Shown piece after piece: positions 41,420 to 52,164 of a stretch of DNA of 52,178 nucleotides. The DNA comes from Vairimorpha ceranae (taxonomy: Eukaryota; Microsporidia; Nosematidae), in the NCBI RefSeq assembly GCF_000988165.1, contig NW_020169321.1, forward strand, positions 1 through 52,178, written 5' to 3'. Numbering within the stretch: the first letter of the stretch is position 1; each line of letters opens with the position of its first letter. Made by a program: the position numbers and the translations under genes. The notes below the pieces were generated by a model. The model saw only the letters and a program-made list of their open reading frames with translations, ran no database searches and was not told the origin of the DNA.

Positions 41420-42346
41420 ATGGAAGATTTTGTTGGTTACAGAATGAAGTTTCGAATTCATGACAAAGAAGTCATTGGAACCTTAAAGTGTTGGAACAGT
41501 GATAGAGAAGAAGTTATTATAAAAAGTGATGATAAGGAAGAAGTAGTTGATATTGGTGACATAAGTGATTTAGAAATTTGTGAATTAAAAGAAGAAAAAT
41601 GTAAAGAAGTGTTAAAAGAACAAGTAGACAATAGTAAAGAACAAACTAGTGTTAGTAAAGAAATGTTAAAAGAACAAAAAGACAATAGAAAAGAAGAATG
41701 TATAGAACAAATAAATATTAGTACAGAAGAATGTACTATACAGGCTAATACAAATCTACTAAATATAACTCCGCAACTTATACCCTCTATAGGTATAATT
41801 TCCTTATCACAATATTATTCATTTCTTAATGACTGTTTTACACTGTATGGACCTACTAAAGAAGAATTTTGTACTTCTGTCTCGCTTTCTATTTTTAAGG
41901 TCTTAAAAAGTCGTATTTCTAGTAAGGAAATTATGATAAAATTAGGTACAAATACACTTTATAATTGTATTGGGTACATTCTTGGAAGACTATTACTTGT
42001 TAAAGGCTATAGTGTAGGTATACAAGAAGGTAAAGAAGATATTGAAGTGCAGCCTTATAAATTTATTTTTTACAATAATTTTAAAGAAAATATTGTAAGT
42101 AACAAGGTGTGTGTAAATTTAAGTGAAGAATACATTGAAAACTATGATCTTGTATTTGGAGTAAATAGTAAATATCCTAATTGTATAAATTTAATGTTAG
42201 GATGTGTTATAGAAGAATGTCAAAATGATGGGGAAGGATATTTAATAGACATTAATGCAAGTAATAAAGTGTATGAGAAATATAAGGTAAGGAAAATATT
42301 TGATAAAACTGGAATAATAAGATATCATAAAAAAGAAGATTATTAA
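41420..42346 (+). CDS. Edc3-like mRNA decapping factor (LSm + degenerate YjeF_N, 308 aa)
   Basis: ATG at 41420 follows CCCC by one base. Residues 1-55 read as a divergent LSm domain (MEDFVGYRMKFRIHDKEVIG, then DISDLEI), the N-terminal domain of Edc3. Residues 56-110 are a charged Lys/Glu linker with imperfect repeats (KEVLKEQ, KEMLKEQ, KDNRKEE), replacing the FDF region. Residues about 120-308 fit a YjeF_N/Rossmann-like domain (GTNTLYNCIGYILGRLLLVK, then NYDLVFGV). Edc3 activates Dcp2 and scaffolds P-bodies in the cytoplasm. Assignment rests on domain order and the LSm match; moderate certainty. Confidence 0.65.
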   Translation: MEDFVGYRMKFRIHDKEVIGTLKCWNSDREEVIIKSDDKEEVVDIGDISDLEICELKEEKCKEVLKEQVDNSKEQTSVSKEMLKEQKDNRKEECIEQINISTEECTIQANTNLLNITPQLIPSIGIISLSQYYSFLNDCFTLYGPTKEEFCTSVSLSIFKVLKSRISSKEIMIKLGTNTLYNCIGYILGRLLLVKGYSVGIQEGKEDIEVQPYKFIFYNNFKENIVSNKVCVNLSEEYIENYDLVFGVNSKYPNCINLMLGCVIEECQNDGEGYLIDINASNKVYEKYKVRKIFDKTGIIRYHKKEDY

Positions 42347-42546
42347 AATAAATGACAAAACTTTTATAAAATATTTTTTAATATAAGAACGTAAATAAAT
42401 TATTTTAAAAAAAAAACTAAGACGAAACGTTTTTAATAAACACTAATATGGTATATTTTTTTAAAAAAACTAGAATAGTATTTTCTTTAATATTAAAACC
42501 AAAAATATACATTTTTTAACATAAAAACATAAATAAAATATTTTTA

Positions 42547-43692
42547 TTAATTTAATTTCTTTGATTTCTCCCAAGAACAGTCTATTTTACCAAAATGTCC
42601 ATATTTTGCAGTTTTTTTATAAATCGGTTTGTAAAGCTCCAATTCTTTAACAATGTCTCCTAACCGTAAACTAAAATTTTTATAAATAATTTCTAAAATC
42701 TCTTCATTAGAATATTCTGACGTGTTGAAAGTGTCTACAAAAATAGAAAGAGGATCTGGGATGCCAATCGCATAACTAACCTGTAATAAGCATCTTTTAC
42801 ACAATTTATTATCTACTAAAGATTTAGCAATCCACCTACAAGCATAAGCACCACTACGATCTACTTTAGACCAGTCTTTACCACTAAATGCCCCGCCTCC
42901 ATGAGCACCCCATCCTCCATATGTATCAACAATAATTTTTCTACCTGTAAGTCCCGAATCACCTTCTGGCCCTCCTATAACAAATTTATTAGAAGGATTT
43001 ATGTGGAAAATGGTATTTTCATCTAACATTTCTGTAGGTATAACAGCAGATATAACATTCTCTTTAATGTATGCTCTTAAAAAGTCAATATTAACACCTT
43101 CAGTGTGCTGCGCACTTATTACTATTGTATGCACTCTTTTAGGCTTCAAACCGTTATCACTTCGAATTTCATATTCAACCGTTACTTGTGTTTTACAATC
43201 CGGTCGTAAAAAATCTGCCTGCGTTTTACGTAAAAATTCAATTCTTTCTGCCAGTTTATGACTCAGTACAACTGTAAGAGGCATTCTTTCTTCTGTTTCA
43301 TCTGTCGCATATCCAAACATAATCCCTTGGTCTCCTGCGCCAAGATCGTAAGGATTACCAGTATTTCTTTCTAATCCTTGACTGATATCAGGACTCTGTT
43401 TTTCTATACAAACTAAAATTTTACAAGTATTACCGTTAATACCAATATCTTCAGATGTATAACCAATATCTAATAATACTTGTCTAGCTACATATTCATA
43501 ATCAACTGTGGCTTTAGTAGTAATCTCCCCTACTAAAACAACCAAATTACTTTTTACACATACATCAACAGCAACTCTGCTTAACGGATCTTGCTCTAAA
43601 CATTTATCTAAAATACTGTCAGAGATTAAATCACATATTTTATCTGGATGGCCTTCACCAACAGATTCAGAAGTAAAGATAAAGCTTTTCAT
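42547..43692 (-). CDS. metK/SAM: S-adenosylmethionine synthetase (381 aa)
   Basis: Makes S-adenosylmethionine from methionine and ATP in the cytosol. Motifs: [16 protein letters not shown] (6-21, His15), [15 protein letters not shown] (118-132) and [19 protein letters not shown] (265-283), all intact; eukaryote-type length. The frame is open 19 codons further upstream to an ATG at 43749. I chose 43692 because homologues begin here ([10 protein letters not shown]) and CCCCC lies 12 bases before it, inside the longer frame. Converges with the Edc3-like gene (200 bp gap). Confidence 0.95.
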   Translation of the reverse strand: MKSFIFTSESVGEGHPDKICDLISDSILDKCLEQDPLSRVAVDVCVKSNLVVLVGEITTKATVDYEYVARQVLLDIGYTSEDIGINGNTCKILVCIEKQSPDISQGLERNTGNPYDLGAGDQGIMFGYATDETEERMPLTVVLSHKLAERIEFLRKTQADFLRPDCKTQVTVEYEIRSDNGLKPKRVHTIVISAQHTEGVNIDFLRAYIKENVISAVIPTEMLDENTIFHINPSNKFVIGGPEGDSGLTGRKIIVDTYGGWGAHGGGAFSGKDWSKVDRSGAYACRWIAKSLVDNKLCKRCLLQVSYAIGIPDPLSIFVDTFNTSEYSNEEILEIIYKNFSLRLGDIVKELELYKPIYKKTAKYGHFGKIDCSWEKSKKLN

Positions 43693-43704
43693 ATGAAATA
43701 TAAA

Positions 43705-43709
43705 GGGGG
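43705..43709 (-). promoter_or_regulatory. CCCCC start signal of SAM synthetase
   Basis: On the coding strand CCCCC is followed by TTATATTTCAT and ATG at 43692. Same placement as at most other genes here; it decides between the two possible starts. Confidence 0.6.
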
Positions 43710-44006
43710 ATAAAAAAAGTTTTTTAAGAGTTAATAATTTTTTAAACATAAACTGATATATAAAAGTTTATAATTTTTTATTCATAGACTTATATAGTTT
43801 ACTTGTATTCAATAGATAATCTTATATATCTTTTAAGACACAACCAGTTTAAAAAGTTTTGGGATAAAACATAGGTATTTTAATATAATTATTTATAAAG
43901 CATTCAAATCGGGATTATCATCTTAATACTATTGTTTAACATGCTTATTTACAAATAGTATTTTTTATACAATGCCAATTAAAAGTACTATATTTTTAAC
44001 CCACAA

Positions 44007-44285
44007 ATGAGACAGTCAAATAAGATCAATAATCAAGACAATAATAACTGTACACTCAATAATTATAAATTTATTTTAAAAACATTACATATGCTTCTTG
44101 ATGAACTTAAAGACAATAAAATTACATATGATCTTTTATTAATTATTTACTGTTATAAAAATAGAATATTAATAACTGTAGACCAGTATAAATTTATAAA
44201 TCTTTGTGTTAAAAAATGTGATGATAAGACTTACGATATGTGGAATAAAATTAAAAAACAAAACAAATTTATTATCTTAATATAG
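44007..44285 (+). CDS. Unrecognised 92-aa protein
   Basis: ATG at 44007 preceded by AACCCACAA, a good start signal. Asn-rich N-terminus, then predicted-helical segments (FILKTLHMLLDELKDNK, YDLLLIIYC) and a Lys-rich C-terminus; no membrane span and no zinc motif. Divergent from SAM synthetase. No family recognised; the start signal argues that it is real. Confidence 0.55.
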   Translation: MRQSNKINNQDNNNCTLNNYKFILKTLHMLLDELKDNKITYDLLLIIYCYKNRILITVDQYKFINLCVKKCDDKTYDMWNKIKKQNKFIILI

Positions 44286-44763
44286 TTTATTTAAAATAAC
44301 AAGCGATATAAGTAAATATATTGTATAAATTATTTTTTGAGACTAAAAAAGTAAAAATATTCTAAATCAGATGAGAACTTTTTATTTTTAATGTTTTGCC
44401 TTTAATAAATTTAAAAAAAACGAAATAATAAAGTGAGTGTTTTTTATGTACTGCGTTAATAGAATAAATTTTTGATATAATGCCAATTAACAAAATTCCT
44501 TCCTGTGCGTCAACCTTTCATATTTTGTGTCAATTAATTACAATTAAATATATATTTACATAAATTATTATATTGTTGCAGCAAAAAATTTATACAAGCC
44601 AAATCATTTTCTTATTAAAAAAATTAACACAACGTTTTGTATAAAAATTCAATATAACTTTTTTACTGCAAAAATTCTGAATTATTTTTTAAAAAATCAA
44701 TATAACTTTTTTATTGTAAAAATAAACTTAACTAACTTTTAAAAAATCAATATAACTTTTTTA
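44286..44763. other. Intergenic, ends in a 50-bp tandem repeat
   Basis: No gene; contains the first two copies of the repeat at 44649-44796. Confidence 0.55.
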
Positions 44764-44796
44764 TTATAAAAATTCTGAATTATTTTTTGTCTCTGG
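44649..44796. repeat. Three 48-50 bp tandem copies, the last inside a gene
   Basis: Copies start TCAATATAACTTTTTTA at 44649, 44697 and 44747. The third contains the stop and last codons (K-N-N-S-E-F-L) of the MFS transporter; the first repeats the same codons downstream. Confidence 0.85.
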
Positions 44797-45906
44797 CACA
44801 TAAAGTAAAGTAAATATAACCATAAAAAACATTAAAGCACTATAGATCAAGAAAGTACAATCATTTAAAATTTCATGAGCTTTCTTAAAAACAATCAATA
44901 AAATATACGCGGATCCCCAGTTACTAATAATTCCAAGCCTAGTAATAGGAGATATATACCTTGGTGGTGTACACTCATTCGGTATTATCCATGGTACAGT
45001 GCTCACTCCTACATTGTAAGAAAATAAAAATAGTATTAATCCTAATACTTTATAGTTCATTATTAGTACTGAACACATACATAACAATCCTGCGCTAATA
45101 ACATATAAATATTTCCTACCATATTTATTTAGTAATAGACTACTTATTAAAGAAGATGGTATAGTTATAGAATATACTGATACAATCTTAATATAATCAT
45201 TTTTTAATATTTCTGGTAAATATATTGATACATAGTCTACACCACTTAGATGTTGAGACATGTGGAGTAAAGACACAATTATTATACTTTTATAAGATCT
45301 ACGCACACTGATTAGTTCACTAATAGGTACTATTTCTCCATCATCTTTTTTAGTATCTACTATAAATATTTGTAAAAATACAAGTAGTAAAAGTGCTAGT
45401 ACTAGAATTGAATGTGTTATTGCGTAATAATCAACTGTATCAAATTTAATTAAACTTTGTCCTATTAAAATTCCTAAATTTAGATTTATAGGATGTAGAC
45501 TACACAACAGTGCTTTTATTGAATCTGGTGCTATAGTATAAATATACTGTGGTACTACATAACAAGTACACCCACATCCTATTCCAATAATAATCCTAGA
45601 AAAGAATATTACATAAATGTTAGGATACAAGTTTATAAATAAATATCCTATAAAGGCACTAAGTGTACTAGAAATAATAAGCCTCTTTTCATTTTTTATT
45701 GTATTAAAACAATTGAAAAACAGTCCTCCTAAAAATATATTAGATACAGCAATAGAACTGATATTATTAAATGATATATATGAATTTCCAGTAAAAATTG
45801 ATTCTGCTTTTGTTTTTATAAAGATGAATGATGTGAGTGATAATCCTAAAATCACACTATTTATTGATGCTAAGATTATACTTAGAGTTGTATTTAATGT
45901 TTTCAT
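44764..45906 (-). CDS. MFS transporter, sugar-porter-like (380 aa)
   Basis: About ten to twelve hydrophobic spans across the protein. Sugar-porter marks: FSRIIIGIGCGC (R-x3-G-x-G, about 109-120), QHLSGVDYVSIYLPEI (family QQ-x-SGIN...Y-x-P, about 219-234), NKYGRKYL (GRK, after span 8), VPWIIPNECTP (family P-W-x-x-x-x-E, about 306-316) and PETK near the end. The first loop is shortened, so the protein is smaller than yeast Hxt (about 550). Plausible role: import of host sugar at the plasma membrane. The start has no CCC; GGCC is the nearest. The C-terminal codons lie in a tandem repeat. Confidence 0.8.
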   Translation of the reverse strand: MKTLNTTLSIILASINSVILGLSLTSFIFIKTKAESIFTGNSYISFNNISSIAVSNIFLGGLFFNCFNTIKNEKRLIISSTLSAFIGYLFINLYPNIYVIFFSRIIIGIGCGCTCYVVPQYIYTIAPDSIKALLCSLHPINLNLGILIGQSLIKFDTVDYYAITHSILVLALLLLVFLQIFIVDTKKDDGEIVPISELISVRRSYKSIIIVSLLHMSQHLSGVDYVSIYLPEILKNDYIKIVSVYSITIPSSLISSLLLNKYGRKYLYVISAGLLCMCSVLIMNYKVLGLILFLFSYNVGVSTVPWIIPNECTPPRYISPITRLGIISNWGSAYILLIVFKKAHEILNDCTFLIYSALMFFMVIFTLLYVPETKNNSEFL

Positions 45907-46340
45907 ATGGCCTAAATTTTGTTTGTTTTTAAATTAAAAATTAATGTTTTAAAATATTTAATTGTAAAACTAACAAATAAAATATAAAAAGATAAATTAG
46001 CATAAAATGTAAATTAATAAAAAATTAATATAATGATTTTAAATCACAAGAAAATGATATTTCTGTAAAAACATAAAATTATATTTAAATCATTAACCAT
46101 AAATAATTTTTGTATTTAACTCTAAGTTTATTAAAAAAGGAGAAAAAATAATCAATGTTAAATAAAATTTGATTTATTAAAAATGGGCTTAAATTGTTTT
46201 GTTTACTTAAATATGTAATTTGTTTATTTACTTTATTTTATTTTATTTATTTAATTAAATAACCTTATTTTATATGTTTACAATATTCAATTTACTTAAT
46301 TTAATTTAAAAGTTTGATATATTGTTATAAAATCTTCTAT
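45907..46340. other. AT-rich intergenic region
   Basis: No gene or repeat of note. Confidence 0.5.
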
Positions 46341-47294
46341 CTACATCTCTTTAAGTTCAATCAGCGACAAGGATATACAAATCACACTTAATGAGAATAT
46401 TATAGTACTACTATAAAATAATATACTATTTCTAATATAATCATTATAAATAATATTACTATATATTCTATTTATAATTAACATATAAAAATATCCCATA
46501 AGAATTAAGATATTAGAAATTTCTATATTTTTCTTATTTTTTCTTTCTAAAATATAAACATAATTAAAAAGTGATATCATAATATTTGCTAAACACATTT
46601 CTATCTTGTAAGTTCTATCTGATACTATAAGATTTTTACATGCATAAATTGACATATGAATAAAGTAATTTATAATTAGTAGATAAATTAAAAATGCAAA
46701 TATCCACTCTAATAGAACATCTGTATAAAAATTACTGTATAATTTACATTGTATTTGTATTATTACATTAGTTACTAATAATATCGGTACTAATTTTGTA
46801 GATTTTGAGGCTAAAAATATTAATGCTTTTCTTATTGATTTCCATCCACTATCAATTTTAATTAAAGAAAAGTAATCTAATACTTCAAAGATAAAAAAAC
46901 TTAAATTTACTTTTATATAATGTGTATCTAGTGTAACTATATTATCTTCATTGGTATTTTTACTATTAGTTAATTTATATAAATTGTACATGACATGTAC
47001 AAGACTTAATACTATACATATCCTCTCATACATTCCTTCTGATTTATAAAAGCAATATAAGGCATATAAAATATAAATTAGATTAAAATATGAAAGATAA
47101 TTAATAAAGTAAAAAATTAATATCAAAAAGATGATATAATATGATAATGTGATTATATTTACATATAAAAATATTCTATTTGAGATATTTTCAGGTAGTT
47201 GTATATCTGTTTTTGTTCTTAAAGATATGTATGTATTAAAAAGTAATATTGCAGTAACTGACAGAGGAAAAGGAATCTTTTGAAGTACAAACAT
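46341..47294 (-). CDS. Multi-span membrane protein, unrecognised (317 aa)
   Basis: Eight or so hydrophobic segments rich in Ile, Leu, Tyr and Asn. The only long polar part is residues about 110-130 (KLTNSKNTNEDNIVT). No transporter signature or catalytic motif stands out. Start ATG at 47294; CCCC lies about 53 bases upstream, further than usual. Same strand as the MFS gene. Could be an ER or nuclear-envelope protein, but there is no specific evidence. Confidence 0.7.
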   Translation of the reverse strand: MFVLQKIPFPLSVTAILLFNTYISLRTKTDIQLPENISNRIFLYVNIITLSYYIIFLILIFYFINYLSYFNLIYILYALYCFYKSEGMYERICIVLSLVHVMYNLYKLTNSKNTNEDNIVTLDTHYIKVNLSFFIFEVLDYFSLIKIDSGWKSIRKALIFLASKSTKLVPILLVTNVIIQIQCKLYSNFYTDVLLEWIFAFLIYLLIINYFIHMSIYACKNLIVSDRTYKIEMCLANIMISLFNYVYILERKNKKNIEISNILILMGYFYMLIINRIYSNIIYNDYIRNSILFYSSTIIFSLSVICISLSLIELKEM

Positions 47295-47846
47295 TAAAAA
47301 CTACAAGTGAAAATATTTCTATTAAAAGTAACCAATAAATATTAAAGGGGTAATAAATGTATTTTGTAGGTTTGAAAATAAAAAAATTGTAGCAAAAATT
47401 GAATTAAATTTAGTAAATAACGAAATATAATGCAAATACAGAAAAGATCTAAAAATGATAAATTGAAGTGTACATACATCCAACTTTTGACTCTAAAAAA
47501 TCTTGATAGATTTTTTATCTAAAAAACATTGAAGAAATAGCTACAAAAATAATATTTTATAGTAAAAAATATAGAATATTAATTTTTTATGAAATTTGCA
47601 TTATATATTACTTTACATAAGATACAATGTGTCAATCATTTCGTATTAACTAATTTTTATTTATTAAACAATATCTTAATAAGATTTTTTAAATGTTCTT
47701 TCCGTAATAATAGCAACAACATATACAGTTATAATCCTTTTAAAAAAACAGAAGAAAGGTCATGTACTATTTTTATTTTTTTAAATGCAATCAAATACGA
47801 TTATCATCTTTGTAAAATAAACAAAGTAAATTGTCATGTACTATTT
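47295..47846. other. Intergenic region with one doubtful frame
   Basis: A 93-codon + strand frame (47589-47870) overlaps the 3' end of the next gene and lacks a start signal; I do not annotate it. Confidence 0.5.
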
Positions 47847-48629
47847 TCATTCTTTATTAATAAACTCTAGTATTTCTTTATCTATTGTTACATATTTTTG
47901 TATTTTACTAATATATGCCTTGACTTCTTCTTTTTCTTCTGTAACGTAAATTGTAAAAATTGTAAGAGCGTCGCACCATTCGATTTTCTCTAAAATGTCA
48001 TTTACATCTTCAAAAAGATCGTAAAAAATAAATGTTTTACATTTAAAAATTGTACTATCTTCATTAACAAATTTAAAGTTTTTATATCTACTTGCTAGTA
48101 ATGTTTTATCTTTGGTGTATATTAATGTTTCATTTACATCATTTACTAATTGATCAAGAACAAGATGCTTAAGTTTGTTTTTCGTTCCATTAATAAACCT
48201 GTGTCTGTAAATAAACTTTATTGTAGGGATATTAAAAACATTAGTTATATTGGTTTTTAATATAATAAAAGGAACGTTACATTCTAAAAAACAATCATCC
48301 ATAACAACATAGAAATAATCAGTAAAATTAATGCTATCATATGGTCTTTTTACTGTATAAGAAGTATTATATTTACTGTTAGAAAGTATTAATACATTTT
48401 TGTAATGACAAAATTTTAGTGTTTCTATTGTGTTTACAATCCTATCAAAAAATAAATAATTTTCTATCAATACATTTGTTTTAGATTTCAAAAAAGTATA
48501 AATGATATTTTGATACTCTTTATCAAACAATTTTGAGGGGATGTGACCAGAAAAATTTAATATTTTGTATGATCTTGGTTTCTTAGGTTTTTGTTTGAGA
48601 TCTAGTCCTTTAAATAAAATCTTATCCAT
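47847..48629 (-). CDS. Unrecognised 260-aa protein
   Basis: Start at 48629 preceded by ACCCTTTAAA. Basic N-terminus (KQKPKKPRSYK) and then alternating strand/helix-like segments such as KNVLILSN, YFYVVMDDCF, PFIILKTN, KTFIFYDLFED and ALTIFTIYVTEE, suggesting an alpha/beta fold. No Walker or DEAD motif in usable form. Possibly a fast-evolving microsporidian version of a conserved protein. The Helitron array begins 97 bp upstream. Confidence 0.7.
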   Translation of the reverse strand: MDKILFKGLDLKQKPKKPRSYKILNFSGHIPSKLFDKEYQNIIYTFLKSKTNVLIENYLFFDRIVNTIETLKFCHYKNVLILSNSKYNTSYTVKRPYDSINFTDYFYVVMDDCFLECNVPFIILKTNITNVFNIPTIKFIYRHRFINGTKNKLKHLVLDQLVNDVNETLIYTKDKTLLASRYKNFKFVNEDSTIFKCKTFIFYDLFEDVNDILEKIEWCDALTIFTIYVTEEKEEVKAYISKIQKYVTIDKEILEFINKE

Positions 48630-48725
48630 TTTAAAGGGTAAATTTTTATCAAAAAAAAGCTGAATAAAAATTATTTAACATTTTAAAAAGCAAAATCTTT
48701 GTATTCTTCATACATATAATATCAA

Positions 48726-49065
48726 TCATCATCATCTATATATATAAAAAGTTTGAATTTAAACATGTATTTAAGTTCTAACCCTTCTGTTTTAAAAATT
48801 ATGAGAAATGTTTTTTTAAAGAAATAACAATTTTTTATAGCTATCTTTATAATGGACAGCTTAATATTTTAAATATATTTTTTTAAGTTTCATTCAATTG
48901 TTCAAATTGTAAAATGTGCGTCATTACTGAATTTATTTATTTAAAAAATAAATTATCAAATTAAAAACGATACACACATAAACAAAGACATGTACACATA
49001 ATTTATACAAAAAGCATGTATCGTATTCGTAGTCCCGTTTTAAATGGGACAACAGCGTAGGCTAG
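48726..49065 (+). mobile_element. Helitron-like non-autonomous element, unit H4
   Basis: Starts TCATCATCATCTATATATAT after an A. Palindrome CCCGTTTTAAATGGG at 49034-49048 (extended to GTCCC/GGGAC), 13-nt gap, CTAG at 49062-49065. Next base begins H5. Confidence 0.75.
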
Positions 49066-49404
49066 TCATCATCATCAATATATATAAAAAGTTTGAATCT
49101 GAACATTTATTTATTTTTTAACCCTTCTTTTTTTAAAATTTGCAAAATTTATTTTTATTTTTGTAAAAAATATAGTTATAATAAAAACAATAAATTTATA
49201 ATTAAACATTATTAATGTTACTTAATGCTATCAAATATTACATTCTATATATTTTAGTTGTCTAAAAGGTGCATTATAAATAAATTAAATTTGTACATTT
49301 TAATTTCATTATTTAATAGAGTTGGCTGCTATTATAATACTTTTATACATTATTGAAACAATTAAAGCATTACAAGATCAACTTTACAATTCAAAATCAA
49401 CTGG
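49066..49404 (+). mobile_element. Helitron-like non-autonomous element, unit H5
   Basis: Begins TCATCATCATCAATATATAT directly at the CTAG of H4. Its 3' hairpin is not recognisable and it ends CTGG, which still fits the Helitron CTRR rule. H6 follows immediately. Confidence 0.6.
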
Positions 49405-49738
49405 TCAATATATATAAAAAGTTTGAATCTTAACATTTATTTATTTTTTAACCCTTCTTTTTTTAAATTTTTAAATTCTGTTTTAATTTTTCCTTTAAAA
49501 GCACTAAAATACAACTTAGGGATTTTTATAAAATTGTTACTAAAGGGATATTATAGGTATAGATTTTTGTGTATTTTTCTTTATTTTTTTTCAATTTTTT
49601 GTAATTGCAATTGAACTTTACAATGTAAGACATTTTATACTTTAAACAATGCGCACAAGCCTAAAGATATGTTACACAATGAAAAATAAAAATATTAGTT
49701 ATTTATAATCCCGTTTTAAACGGGATAGCGTTAGCTAG
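49405..49738 (+). mobile_element. Helitron-like non-autonomous element, unit H6
   Basis: Begins TCAATATATATAAAAAGTTT. Perfect CCCGTTTTAAACGGG at 49710-49724, 10 nt, CTAG at 49735-49738. Nearly identical to H7, so recently copied. Confidence 0.8.
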
Positions 49739-50072
49739 TCTATATATATAAAAAGTTTGAATATAAACATTTTTTTATTTTTTAACCCTTCTTTTTTTAA
49801 ATTTTTAAATTCTGTTTTAGTTTTTCCTTTAAAAGCACTAAAATACAACTTAGGGATTTTTAAGAATTGTTACTGAAAGGATATTATAGGTATAGATTTT
49901 TTTGTATTTTTCTTTATTTTTTTTCAATTTTTTGTAATTGCAAATTTTACTTTACAATGTAAGACATTTTGTACTTTAAACAATGCGCACAAGCCTAAGG
50001 ACTTGTTAAACAATGAAAAATAAGAATTTTATTTATATATAATCCCGTTTCAAACGGGATAGAGTAGGCTAG
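49739..50072 (+). mobile_element. Helitron-like non-autonomous element, unit H7
   Basis: Begins TCTATATATATAAAAAGTTT. Palindrome CCCGTTTCAAACGGG at 50044-50058, 10 nt, CTAG at 50069-50072, followed by T. The four-unit array is thus flanked A...T as a single Helitron insertion would be. Confidence 0.8.
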
Positions 50073-50551
50073 TTATAAATAAGAATGTTCCTAGTAGCAG
50101 TAACTTACATTTTAACAACCCTTTTATCGGTCACCATAGTATAGAAAACGTTTTTGTATATAAAAGATAGAATTTTATTTTGCAAAAATGGACATTTACA
50201 CGAAGAGATTTTGAAAAAATATTGTGGTATATTACCACAGGATGGTTGAAAGACTGTGAAAAATTTAAATTTATTATTAGCCGAGTTATATAGAGCTCAT
50301 CAACGCGTAATAATACTAGACGTTTTTAATGATGAATAATGACTTTGAAGTAGTAAAACTATTAAACAATTTTCTAAATAAAGTTTTTTCAGTAAAAACA
50401 ATTCCTTTCGGCCTACTACAAAACTTAAAAGAAAAAATTGACCTATTACAACTGTGGCTCCACCACACACCCTTATACTAGTGTGTTAAAGAAATATTTT
50501 AGGATAAATGCCATCATATAAACTCACGTCAAATATTAAAAAAATTATATT
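50073..50551. other. Spacer without recognisable feature
   Basis: Short frames only; no match. Confidence 0.5.
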
Positions 50552-51100
50552 TTCGATTCCCGATGAGCAGCACCTCTTGTTCATATGTCGAAGGTGTGTT
50601 TGATCTTTCAAAATAATGAAATGTGTTAGCGAGAAATCATTAAATTGGTTCAATAAAACTTGGGCGCCGTCCTGTCTCAAGGGGATTAAAATCTAGTTTA
50701 AGAGCGCACTTTAAGGCTAGAAATAATATTAATTAAATTTTACCTATAAAAAAGGTACGCAAGTACTTAAAACGAAATAGAAATCGCAAAGATTTAAGGC
50801 CTTGGCTAGTGCACTCTCGGATAGAATCCTTCGAGCTAAATAAGGGACTAGACGAAGTAAATCAGGAAGGTCTCATAAACTCTATTCTACAGTATTTTGT
50901 AGCACACTGGCTGAAACTGATGAAAGATGGGTGGTAAACGCAGTTTATAAAAATTTCAGGCTGGAGATGTAGCGGTGTAAGAACATATGCATAAAAATAC
51001 AGATGATGGTAGAAGCATTTGATGCAAGTACGATAATGCCTCTCTTTGGGTTATTCAAATCATGCCCGATAGTTATACTGCTGTTAACTATTCTGGACAG
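50552..51100 (+). repeat. Dispersed 550-bp non-coding repeat R1, copy b
   Basis: Same blocks in the same order as copy a at 14775-15340, from TTCGATTCCC and AGCACCTCTTGTT to TTTGATGCAAGTACGATAAT. Divergence is substantial (small indels), so both are old copies. Confidence 0.7.
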
Positions 51101-52164
51101 GATATAGATATAAATAGTAACAGATTCTCATGGAGTCAAATTCCATTTGATACGGCGAAGCTTGCTACTCCGGCAAGTTTAAAAAAATGTAAGCTTTGGT
51201 AAGTAAGAATTTCACAGTACCAGTTTGACAAAAATCAAAGTCCCAAGTCTCTCTATTCCCTATGCAAGGGTTCGTCTTCCCTCTTGCACAATTAAAAAAA
51301 AGTTTACTAGATTGCCCAGTATTTTAATAAAACTGATCATAATCCTCTGCGTTTCTTTCTTTTAAATTAAATAACGCTAACTTTCTTATCTTTATTCCTA
51401 GTTATTGTTCTTCTTTTTTGTTTTACTAATTTAACTAGGTTTATCAAAGTTTTAATTCTTTTCCTATGATTTTTAAATTTTCTACTAGACAAAGACTAGT
51501 TTTTGTCTCCAATAAGGTTATATGTGCTCATTTCTTTTTTAATCTTATACCTTCGTTTTTATTAAATTTCATGTTATAAACTTTGGATTTCAAATTGCGG
51601 CCGTTTCTTAACATTCTTACAAATTTTGACAAAACTGCCTTTAAGCTTTCTTTGGGTTATACAGCACTAGATACCTCTATAGACTGCAAGAGAAATTTCA
51701 AGTTGGAATGTTTTGTAATTTCTTTATCTTACATTTTTAAGCTATGATTTTTGTTCTTCAATCTTATCCATGTCGTTCACCGTTGATTTTTCTCATCTTG
51801 TTTCTTTCTTACACGAGTTCTTTAACCTTACTTTTTTCTTGTTCTATTATAATTATTTTTATTACTTTATTTTTTTTTAAATTTTGTTTATTTTCTAAAT
51901 TTATATTTTTAATTAAATTTAATTAAAAATAAAATTATTCATTATGTAAAAATAATTAAAGCTTTTTAACGGATGTAAAATCAAATAAACGAATACACAT
52001 TTGCCGAAAAATTATATGCTAGACTAACTGCATAATGACGTATAGATTGTTTTTATAAATCATAAGCTTTCATTCTATTATATTCATTAAAAGTTTTAAT
52101 ATTTTTTATAAAGGATTTTTTGAAAAATAAAAAATAAATAAATTTTTTAAATATATCCCATAAA
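51101..52164. other. Spacer, pyrimidine-rich in its centre
   Basis: No gene. About 51360-51920 is unusually T/C-rich on the + strand. The last 40 bases resemble the promoter region of 6320 (ATATCCCATAAAATG versus ATACCCCTATAAAATG). Confidence 0.5.

Noticed and set aside
43693..43749. 19-codon N-terminal extension of SAM synthetase
   Set aside because: Homologues start at [10 protein letters not shown], and the CCCCC start signal lies inside the extension.
47589..47870. 93-aa + strand frame
   Set aside because: No start signal, no homology, overlaps the end of the 260-aa gene; AT-rich DNA yields such frames by chance.
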